Source: an uncultured Christensenellaceae bacterium
GTDB lineage: Bacteria; Bacillota; Clostridia; Christensenellales; Pumilibacteraceae
Length of the DNA stretch: 9,695 nucleotides
Direction of reading: 5' to 3'
Assembly: GCA_910588315.1 (NCBI GenBank)
Contig: CAJUQF010000048.1
Span: forward strand, 1 to 9,695
The translations under genes and the position numbers were made by a program. Positions 1 to 5,213 of this stretch are shown one piece after another. The notes under the pieces were generated by a model. That model ran no database searches and was not told the origin of the DNA. It was given only the letters and a program-made list of their open reading frames with translations. Within the stretch, counting starts at the first letter, position 1. Each line of letters begins with the position of its first letter.

Positions 1-599
1 AACGGTCTTACGCCGCATTCGCCCTGGATGGTTTCGAGAAAGACCGCACCGACGTCGTCCGTGAGTTTGGATTTGAAATCGTCAAAATCGTTGTATTTGA
101 ATGAATCGAATCCGGCAGGGAGCGGCGAGTAGCGATCGTGCTGTGACGTATTGCCGGTGAGCGTGAGCGTCGCTATCGTCCTGCCGTGGAACGCGCCTTC
201 GGACGACAGTATGCTCTTGTTCCCGCCGCAGAATTTTTTAAAATAACAGCGTGCGAGCTTTACGGCACATTCGTTGGCTTCCGCGCCGGAATTGCATAAA
301 AACACTCGCGGAAATCCCGATGCTTCCGCCAGCCGTGTTATATAACTTGACTGTATCTCGGTGTAGTAGTGATTGGATACGTGCATAAGTTTGTGTACCT
401 GCGCGCACACCGCGTCGGTAAATTCTTTATGGTCGTAACCGAGAATATTTGTGGCGATACCTGCGACGAAATCGACGTACTTTTTGCCGTTTATATCGTA
501 TACGCAATTACCTTCGCCGCGGTCGAGAACAAGATTATCGCGCGAAAAAACAGGCATATAATGCGCGGATTCCGCTTCTTTGATTTTATTTATCGTCAT
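1..599 (-). CDS. argD: Acetylornithine aminotransferase, N-terminal part (cut by left edge)
   Basis: This encodes the N-terminal 199 residues of a class III PLP-dependent aminotransferase, the enzyme that converts N-acetylglutamate semialdehyde to N-acetylornithine in the cytoplasm. The translation begins MTINKIKEAE and shows the family's N-terminal GEGNCVYDINGKKYVDFVAGIA block (about residues 28-49, reported here in pieces: GEGNCVYD, NGKKYVDF). It then has the PLP-phosphate-binding SGAEANE (104-110) and FHGRT (137-141), typical of ArgD. The catalytic lysine lies beyond the window. The ATG at 597-599 sits one base past the argB stop codon and is preceded by AAAAGGA within the end of argB, 8 bases from the start, so translation is probably coupled to argB. 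ArgD enzymes often also serve lysine biosynthesis as N-succinyldiaminopimelate aminotransferase. The operon context favours the arginine role. The gene is intact as far as seen. Confidence 0.95.
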   Translation of the reverse strand, partial: MTINKIKEAESAHYMPVFSRDNLVLDRGEGNCVYDINGKKYVDFVAGIATNILGYDHKEFTDAVCAQVHKLMHVSNHYYTEIQSSYITRLAEASGFPRVFLCNSGAEANECAVKLARCYFKKFCGGNKSILSSEGAFHGRTIATLTLTGNTSQHDRYSPLPAGFDSFKYNDFDDFKSKLTDDVGAVFLETIQGECGVRP

Positions 600-600
600 T

Positions 601-1470
601 TTAACAGTCCTTTTCTATCATTGTACCGACGCCGTTGTCGGTGAAAAGTTCCAACAGTATGGAGTGGGGGAGCGTTCCGTTCAACACGAAAACGCTGTTA
701 ATACCGCGCTCTATCGCGTCGATACAGCTTGTCGCTTTCGGCACCATGCCGCCGGTTATCGAACCGTCGTCGATCATTTTACGCAGTTCGGAAACCGTTA
801 TGCGGTCGATGAGCGATTCCGCTTTGTCCTTATTTGCCATAATGCCGTCGATGTCAGACAGGAACAAAAGCTTTTCGGCGTGCATTGCAGCGCCTATCGC
901 CGCCGCGGCAACGTCTGCGTTGACGTTATAGCTGTTACCTTGTTCGTCGGTGGCAATGGACGCGATAACGGGGATAAACTCGTCGCGCGCAAGTATTTCG
1001 AGCAGTTTGGCGTTTATTTCGGTTATTTTACCGACATAGCCGAGATCCGGATCGAGCGTTTCCGCTTTGATGAGCTGAGAATCTTTGCCGCAAAGCCCTA
1101 TCGCTTTTACGCCCATGGAATTGAGCTCGCCGACGATATTTTTGTTTATTTTGCCGCAAAGTATCATTTGCGCGACTTCCATGGTTTGTTTGTCCGTCAC
1201 GCGCAAGCCGTTTTTGAACTCCGGTTCTACGCCGAGCCGGGCGAGCATTTTGTTTATTTCCGGACCGCCGCCGTGTACGAGAATGGGGTTTACGCCGACG
1301 ATTTTAAGCGCCGCAATGTCTTGAAGTATGGTCGTCGTAACCGCTTCGTCGTTCATGGCGTTGCCGCCGTACTTTATGACAAGGGTCTTGCCGCTGTACT
1401 TTCTTATGTACGGCAATGCTTCGCAAATGATCTTGGCGCGTTCTATCGTTGATTTAAAGCTGTCTTTCAT
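601..1470 (-). CDS. argB: Acetylglutamate kinase
   Basis: This 289-residue amino acid kinase phosphorylates N-acetylglutamate with ATP, the second step of arginine synthesis. Recognisable motifs are VIKYGGNAM (31-39, phosphate-binding lysine and glycines), VHGGGPEI (65-72, substrate/ATP glycine loop) and NGLRVTD (87-93, with the substrate-binding arginine). Near the C-terminus are GGMVPK and the GTLPHS...GVGTMI block. It has an N-terminal helical extension before the kinase core (about residues 1-27, including EALPYIRKY). In known families this extension goes with hexameric, arginine-inhibited enzymes, so feedback inhibition is likely; that is an inference. Length is normal for the family. 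The ATG is preceded by AGAAAAAGG, 6 bases upstream. It lies 51 bases after argC, with no argJ between them, and is followed one base later by argD. Confidence 0.97.
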   Translation of the reverse strand: MKDSFKSTIERAKIICEALPYIRKYSGKTLVIKYGGNAMNDEAVTTTILQDIAALKIVGVNPILVHGGGPEINKMLARLGVEPEFKNGLRVTDKQTMEVAQMILCGKINKNIVGELNSMGVKAIGLCGKDSQLIKAETLDPDLGYVGKITEINAKLLEILARDEFIPVIASIATDEQGNSYNVNADVAAAAIGAAMHAEKLLFLSDIDGIMANKDKAESLIDRITVSELRKMIDDGSITGGMVPKATSCIDAIERGINSVFVLNGTLPHSILLELFTDNGVGTMIEKDC

Positions 1471-1485
1471 GATATGCCTTTTTCT

Positions 1486-1501
1486 ATCGGAATATTCCGA
1501 T
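1486..1501. repeat. 16-base perfect palindrome in argC-argB spacer
   Basis: ATCGGAATATTCCGAT is a perfect inverted repeat lying between the argC stop and the argB ribosome site (AGAAAAAGG at about 1477-1485). In RNA it can form a six-pair stem with an AUAU loop immediately upstream of the argB ribosome site. In DNA it has the symmetry of a dimeric regulator site. It does not match the usual ArgR box closely. No run of U follows it, so it is not an intrinsic terminator. Function is unknown. Confidence 0.5.
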
Positions 1502-1521
1502 CTGTAAAATATTTTTAAAAA

Positions 1522-2517
1522 TTATATCGGCGAGTCGACGGGCAAGCCCGCAGTCTCGTCGAGACCGAACATAATGTTCATGTTTTGCACGGCTTGTCCC
1601 GCCGCACCTTTCAAAAGATTGTCTATTACCGAGATCGCGATACCTTTGCCGTTACATACACGCACGGAAAACATACAGCGATTTGTATGTGCGACGAATC
1701 CTATTTCGGGTAAAGTATCTGTGTATGTAACGAAAGGTTCGTTTGCGTATGCCGTTTGCAAAGTTTCTTTTACTGCATGCTCATCCGCGGTATCGAAATA
1801 AACGGTGGAGAGTATCCCGCGTTTTATCGGCAGAAGATGCGGCGTGAATAAAACGTTTTGTCCGAGTTTTTCGCTCATTTCCGGTGCGTGACGGTGGGTG
1901 AACAGCCCGTATGCCTTAAAGTTTTCGTCGAGCGCGCAGAACGAATATGCCTCGTCGGATTTTCTGCCCGCGCCGCTCACGCCGCTCTTGCTGTCCGCAA
2001 TGATATCGGACGCGAGGCGAGCTTTGCAAAGCGGCAGCATGGAAAGAAGTACGCTCGTAACATAACAGCCGGGATTGGCGACGAGCGCAGCCGACGCTAT
2101 TTTCTTGCGGTTTATCTCGCATAGCCCGTAAACGGCGATTTTATTAAGGTCGGGACGCGGATGCGTTACTCCGTAAGTTTTTTCGTAGATCGAAACGTCG
2201 TCGAATCGATAATCGGCGGATAGGTCGACGACGCGCACGCCCTTGTCCGTAAGCGCGCCGACCTTTGCCGCTCCGGCGGTCTGCGGAAGTGCGGTAAACA
2301 CTATGTCGCATTTGTAAAATTCGTCGGAGTCCATATCCGTAAAATCCGCATCGATAGCCAATGCCGGAAAAACATCGGAAACTTTTTTGCCGATATGCGC
2401 TCGGCTCGATACGGCTCGGAGTTCGGCAAACGGGTGCGCCGCGATCAAACGCATGAGTTCCGCACCGGCGTATCCGTTTGCGCCGATTATTCCTACTTTG
2501 ATTTTTGTATTATTCAT
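1522..2517 (-). CDS. argC: N-acetyl-gamma-glutamyl-phosphate reductase
   Basis: This 331-residue NADPH-dependent reductase makes N-acetylglutamate semialdehyde from N-acetylglutamyl phosphate, the third arginine step. The Rossmann fingerprint GANGYAGAEL is at 12-21. The catalytic cysteine is in NPGCYVT (Cys151). SGVSGAGRK (178-186) and the family motif HRHAPEM (208-214, catalytic histidine region) follow. The C-terminal end around GAAGQAVQNMNIMFG is also typical. It is the first gene of the minus-strand argC-argB-argD run. The start is fixed because the Rossmann strand begins only seven residues after Met1. There is no Shine-Dalgarno-like sequence upstream of this ATG. Instead a promoter -10 box ends six bases before it, so the transcript probably begins at or beside the ATG. 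Confidence 0.97.
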   Translation of the reverse strand: MNNTKIKVGIIGANGYAGAELMRLIAAHPFAELRAVSSRAHIGKKVSDVFPALAIDADFTDMDSDEFYKCDIVFTALPQTAGAAKVGALTDKGVRVVDLSADYRFDDVSIYEKTYGVTHPRPDLNKIAVYGLCEINRKKIASAALVANPGCYVTSVLLSMLPLCKARLASDIIADSKSGVSGAGRKSDEAYSFCALDENFKAYGLFTHRHAPEMSEKLGQNVLFTPHLLPIKRGILSTVYFDTADEHAVKETLQTAYANEPFVTYTDTLPEIGFVAHTNRCMFSVRVCNGKGIAISVIDNLLKGAAGQAVQNMNIMFGLDETAGLPVDSPI

Positions 2518-2523
2518 GACTGT

Positions 2524-2552
2524 ATTATAATACTATCGAGATAAAAAAGCAA
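2524..2552 (-). promoter_or_regulatory. Sigma-A-type promoter of argC, leaderless arrangement
   Basis: On the minus strand a TTGCTT -35 box (2547-2552) and a perfect TATAAT -10 box (2524-2529) are separated by 17 bases. Six bases (2518-2523) separate the -10 box from the argC ATG. Since transcription normally starts about seven bases after the -10 box, the first transcribed base would be at or next to the A of the ATG. The absence of any GGAG-like sequence before argC agrees with a leaderless message. The boxes are seen directly; the start point is inferred. Confidence 0.7.
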
Positions 2553-2658
2553 CAAATTGACTAAACGATAATATTATTATATCGACGGGGTGTCGCGTAT
2601 TTATCGAATGCCTTGTATCATGTACAAAAATGTTTCTGTCTATAGTTTGACGGTACGG

Positions 2659-2699
2659 TTGACATTTAGAAAATAAAGTGGTAGTATGAATAGAAGGAG
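2659..2699 (+). promoter_or_regulatory. Promoter and ribosome site of the zinc-ribbon membrane protein gene
   Basis: A consensus TTGACA (2659-2664) is followed after 17 bases by TAGTAT (2682-2687). A strong Shine-Dalgarno AAGGAG (2694-2699) follows, 8 bases before the ATG at 2708. The predicted transcript start is around 2692-2694, which leaves a leader of only about 14-16 bases that barely holds the ribosome site. A second TTGAC copy (2647-2651) lies 12 bases upstream of the -35 box and has no matching -10. Confidence 0.65.
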
Positions 2700-2707
2700 A
2701 GTCATTC

Positions 2708-4171
2708 ATGGCAAAAAACGGAACATGCGAATTGTGCGGATTGCCCGATAACAGCTATTCTATCGAAGAGGACGGCAACGTCTTTAAGGTTTGCAAGCTA
2801 TGTTACGACGGGTATGTGGCGAAACACGGTTCGGATTCGGATATATCCAATCTCGAAGAGGACATCGACGCGTTAGCCGAGCGGTTGAATTTGAATGCCG
2901 ATAAAAGCGGAAAGGTGGAAACGCTTTCTCCGGAAGAAATGGCAAAACTGCTCAAGCCCGATAAAAAACGCAGCAAGGCAAGCGACGCGGCGGCGCGCAA
3001 TCGCCTTAACGAAGAACGACGTAAGATAGACGCCGCGGTAAAACGCGCCGTAGCTGCCAAAGTCGAACAAACTCTCGCCGCCGATACCGAAGATATAACG
3101 CGCGAGCTTTTGGAAATTAAAGCCGAGATAGAAGACGAGCGCAGGCGTGACGAAGCGATAAAAGCGGAAAAGCTCGAGGAAGAGCGTGCGGCAGCCGAGC
3201 AACCGGCGCCGCCGGCGGAAGAACCCGCACCGCCGCAGGAAGAGCCGCGCGAAGAACCGACGGAACAGGAACGACCCAAGGTCGAACCCATACACGAACC
3301 TACGCCGCCGATATTCAAGCTTATGCAGGATGCCGAGCGCGCCGCAAACGGCGGCAAAACCGCAGTGTCCGAAGAACCGTCTGAAAAAAGGCGCAATGCC
3401 GAACCCGACGTCGAGCTTGACAGAGAGATCAAGGAATGGTACGCCGAACAAAAGCGGCTTGCGGCTATACATAAAGCCGCCAATCCCACTATCGACGACG
3501 AAAGAATAAAGATAACAAGTCCGGAAGTGGAATTGCCCAAGGACACACGTCCCAAAACCAATTTCGACGTAGCTACCGAGGGACATGTCGGCTCGATCAG
3601 ATTCATACATGCATTCAAATACGTAATGCACCCCGTGACTTATGCCATATTTGCCGGGCTTGCCGCAATAGCCGTGTTTACGGCGCTCATGATAACCATG
3701 ACATGGAAAGAGGCGGTTATCGATCTTGCGGCTTGTGCCGGTGCTGTGACCGTAGGCGCGCTTCTTGTTTGGTACTTGAAACGTCGACTCGAGATAGATA
3801 AGCGTACAGTACTTCTCAGGATACGTCAGGAACAAATACTGTTCGAGAGCATGATATCGCCTTGCTATCGCGAGCTTAAAACCAAATATCCGATGATAAA
3901 AGCGCTCGGCTGGCTGCTCGACAAACTTTCGGTAATAATACCGACCGTAATTATAATAGGCGGCACGGCGGCAGGCATAATCACTGCGTTTTTGGTCGTA
4001 TGGTGGACGGCGGCGCCTGTGATAGTGGGATCGGTAATTGCCGCAGTGTTATCGTATTACGGCATAAAGATTGCGTCCGATCACGTTCATTACAAACTCG
4101 ATTTGGAACGTAATCAGCAGATTTCCGAACAGACCCTTCTCGATCTTCTCGAAAAGGTAAAAAATAAATAA
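2708..4171 (+). CDS. Unrecognised zinc-ribbon / coiled-coil / four-transmembrane protein
   Basis: This is a 487-residue protein that I do not recognise as a named family. Residues 7-32 hold two CxxC pairs (C7/C10 and C29/C32) separated by 18 residues, a likely zinc knuckle. Residues about 45-180 are very rich in Glu, Lys, Arg and Ala and probably form long helices or a coiled coil. Residues about 183-220 are a disordered linker of Pro and Glu repeats (such as APPAEEPAPPQEEP). The C-terminal third has four hydrophobic stretches, roughly 312-332, 336-357, 407-431 and 434-453. Between TM2 and TM3 is a charged loop of about 50 residues, and the tail after TM4 is charged and helical. No signal peptide is present, so the long N-terminal part is probably cytoplasmic. 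It appears to be a single-gene unit with its own promoter and terminator. No catalytic motif is visible. It could be a membrane-anchored scaffold or sensor, but that is speculation. Confidence 0.85.
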   Translation: MAKNGTCELCGLPDNSYSIEEDGNVFKVCKLCYDGYVAKHGSDSDISNLEEDIDALAERLNLNADKSGKVETLSPEEMAKLLKPDKKRSKASDAAARNRLNEERRKIDAAVKRAVAAKVEQTLAADTEDITRELLEIKAEIEDERRRDEAIKAEKLEEERAAAEQPAPPAEEPAPPQEEPREEPTEQERPKVEPIHEPTPPIFKLMQDAERAANGGKTAVSEEPSEKRRNAEPDVELDREIKEWYAEQKRLAAIHKAANPTIDDERIKITSPEVELPKDTRPKTNFDVATEGHVGSIRFIHAFKYVMHPVTYAIFAGLAAIAVFTALMITMTWKEAVIDLAACAGAVTVGALLVWYLKRRLEIDKRTVLLRIRQEQILFESMISPCYRELKTKYPMIKALGWLLDKLSVIIPTVIIIGGTAAGIITAFLVVWWTAAPVIVGSVIAAVLSYYGIKIASDHVHYKLDLERNQQISEQTLLDLLEKVKNK

Positions 4172-4182
4172 TTAGGCAGTGA

Positions 4183-4214
4183 AAATCCGCGATGCGCTTA
4201 TGTATCGCGGATTT
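4183..4214. terminator. Hairpin between convergent genes, probable bidirectional terminator
   Basis: An 11-pair perfect stem (AAATCCGCGAT pairing with ATCGCGGATTT) extends inward through one C-G and two G-U pairs to a CUUA loop. It lies 11 bases after the membrane protein stop and 21 bases from the end of the converging AraC gene. The GC-rich core is flanked by AAA and TTT, so a short U tract follows in either direction. Both tails are short (ATTTG on plus, ATTTTC on minus), so efficiency is uncertain. Confidence 0.7.
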
Positions 4215-4235
4215 GTCTTGCCGAAAAACGTGCGA

Positions 4236-5045
4236 TCATTTCCAAGTCTCTATTGATTTTGCCGGCGAAACGCCGTTGTATCGCTTAAACAGTTTAGAAA
4301 AATACAGAGCGTCGTCGAATCCGGACAGCGACGCGATTTGCTTTACCGATTTAAACCCGGAATTGATAAGCCGTTGTGCGTTGTTCAGTCTGAGCGACGT
4401 GAGATATTCGTTGAATCCGATGCCCATATATTTTTTAAACGCCGCAGACACGTATTTGGAATTGTAGTAGTTTTCGTCGCAAAGCAAGTTCAAGCTCAGG
4501 TGCGGATCGCAAAAACGTTCTTCCATCGCTTTCTTAATTATAAGTACGATTTTTTCGTTTTTGCTCATCTCTTTCGTGTTGTTTCGGATGTTGCACAGTC
4601 TGCCTATGGTATAAAGCATAACGCTTTCGGCTATAAGATCGAGATTGCCGTCGGTCGCGGCGTCGAGCGCCTGTTCCCAGTAGGGGATAAGGCTTTCGAA
4701 ACCGTGCCGGACATTTACGCCGTGCCGAAGCTCGGCGCGGTCTATAAGTTCGTATGCGCGCAGACCGACAAATGAAACGTATATAAATTCGAGTCCGCCG
4801 CCGTTGGATATATAATAATCCGATGACGGAAAAGTTAAAAACACGTCGCCGACGGTAAGCGGCGTACTGTTGTTGAACGATCCGAACGTGCCTGTGCCTT
4901 TTGTCACGATATGCAGCCTGAACACTGCGTTCATTTTGAAAAACGGTTCGGAATCGGCATTACGTTCGTAACAGAAATTAAGAATCCCTATTTTTTGCGC
5001 GTCGTCGTTGGCGACGTTGAATTTGCATATATTTTTTCTTTCCAT
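4236..5045 (-). CDS. AraC-family transcriptional regulator with cupin-like sensor domain
   Basis: This is a 269-residue regulator. The N-terminal part (about 30-100) looks like an AraC cupin ligand-binding domain: it has the run HIVTKGTGTF followed by LTVGDVFLTFPS, the usual strand-turn pattern. The C-terminal part (about 170-266) carries two helix-turn-helix motifs. The first spans about 183-215. The second ends in the AraC signature GFDDALYFSKLFKRYNGVSP (242-261). The cluster suggests it controls the adjacent divergent oxidoreductase/secreted enzyme operon in response to a sugar; this is inferred from position. No Shine-Dalgarno precedes the ATG at 5043-5045. A promoter -10 box ends six bases before it, pointing to a leaderless message. 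The stop is TGA. Which ligand it senses cannot be told from the sequence. Confidence 0.93.
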   Translation of the reverse strand: MERKNICKFNVANDDAQKIGILNFCYERNADSEPFFKMNAVFRLHIVTKGTGTFGSFNNSTPLTVGDVFLTFPSSDYYISNGGGLEFIYVSFVGLRAYELIDRAELRHGVNVRHGFESLIPYWEQALDAATDGNLDLIAESVMLYTIGRLCNIRNNTKEMSKNEKIVLIIKKAMEERFCDPHLSLNLLCDENYYNSKYVSAAFKKYMGIGFNEYLTSLRLNNAQRLINSGFKSVKQIASLSGFDDALYFSKLFKRYNGVSPAKSIETWK

Positions 5046-5051
5046 ACGGTT

Positions 5052-5080
5052 ATATTACTACCGAAAATAATAGTTGTCAA
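5052..5080 (-). promoter_or_regulatory. Promoter of the AraC-type regulator, leaderless arrangement
   Basis: On the minus strand, a consensus TTGACA (5075-5080) is followed after exactly 17 bases by TAATAT (5052-5057). Six more bases (5046-5051) lead to the ATG. This is the same geometry as the argC promoter. The 20 bases before the ATG contain no GGAG-like sequence. The transcript therefore probably starts at or beside the first base of the start codon. Confidence 0.7.
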
Positions 5081-5097
5081 TACTAAAAAGGAAATTA

Positions 5098-5127
5098 TCC
5101 ATATTTTAATAGATTTATTCCATTTTT
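5098..5127 (+). promoter_or_regulatory. Candidate AraC-type binding site: direct repeats 21 bases apart
   Basis: TCCATATTT (5098-5106) and TCCATTTTT (5119-5127) match at eight of nine positions and are offset by 21 bases, two helical turns. The downstream copy overlaps the poor -35 region of the oxidoreductase promoter. Tandem half-sites 21 bases apart, touching the -35 box, are the classic layout of AraC-type activators. The region is AT-rich, so chance similarity is possible. Confidence 0.45.
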
Positions 5128-5151
5128 ATTGGGTGAATTATATTGTATAAT
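5123..5151 (+). promoter_or_regulatory. Promoter of the oxidoreductase/secreted enzyme operon
   Basis: A perfect TATAAT (5146-5151) is seen. At 17 bases upstream there is only TTTTTA (5123-5128), a poor -35 box. A perfect -10 with a weak -35 suits an activator-dependent promoter and fits the neighbouring regulator gene. The predicted start is near 5158, giving a leader of about 56 bases. A small inverted repeat CATAT-TCGAG-ATATG (5157-5171) sits right at this start. Confidence 0.6.
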
Positions 5152-5202
5152 TAGAGCATATTCGAGATATGGCACGGTATGGTATATCGCGTTAAACGAA
5201 AC

Positions 5203-5208
5203 GGAGGT
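5203..5208 (+). promoter_or_regulatory. Ribosome binding site deciding the oxidoreductase start
   Basis: GGAGGT lies five bases before the ATG at 5214. This selects 5214 rather than the out-of-frame ATG at 5210, which is only one base from the Shine-Dalgarno. Confidence 0.85.
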
Positions 5209-5213
5209 AATGA

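Larger units (their letters stand above)
2518..2707. promoter_or_regulatory. Divergent intergenic region argC / zinc-ribbon membrane protein
   Basis: This 190-base AT-rich gap carries both divergent promoters (described separately). A 19-base imperfect palindrome at 2566-2584 (CGATA arm, TATCG arm, seven of nine pairs matching around a central T) lies about 14 bases upstream of the argC -35 box. A small TTGTA/TACAA inverted repeat is at 2613-2626. There is no open frame worth calling and no riboswitch-like structure. A canonical ArgR box was looked for and not found with confidence. Confidence 0.45.
5046..5213. promoter_or_regulatory. Divergent control region between the AraC-type gene and the oxidoreductase operon
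   Basis: This 168-base AT-rich gap holds, in order, the leaderless regulator promoter, the 21-base-spaced direct repeats, the TATAAT promoter of the operon, a CATAT/ATATG inverted repeat at its start point, and the GGAGGT ribosome site. The repeats lie between the two promoters: 18 bases from the regulator's -35 box and touching the operon's -35 region. A single bound protein could therefore influence both directions. No additional small gene is supported. Confidence 0.6.

Noticed and set aside
580..1452. A 290-codon open frame on the plus strand opposite argB
   Set aside because: It is the mirror of a well-supported argB frame. Its translation is rich in Phe, Tyr, His and Arg with no recognisable domain, as expected when the sense gene avoids codons that read as stops in reverse.
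1511..1522. ATTTTTAAAAAT palindrome after argC
   Set aside because: A pure A/T run with no GC stem. It is neither a terminator nor a convincing operator.
1521..1526. TATAAT on the minus strand overlapping the argC stop, a possible internal promoter for argB
   Set aside because: At the proper spacing the -35 region reads GGGCTT, far from consensus, and the AT run after the argC stop makes a chance hexamer likely.
2803..3835. Long minus-strand open frames (271 and 320 codons) opposite the zinc-ribbon membrane protein
   Set aside because: They are low-complexity Ser- or Phe/Arg-rich products of the repetitive Glu/Ala/Pro codons on the sense strand, with no ribosome site or promoter. The sense gene has both.
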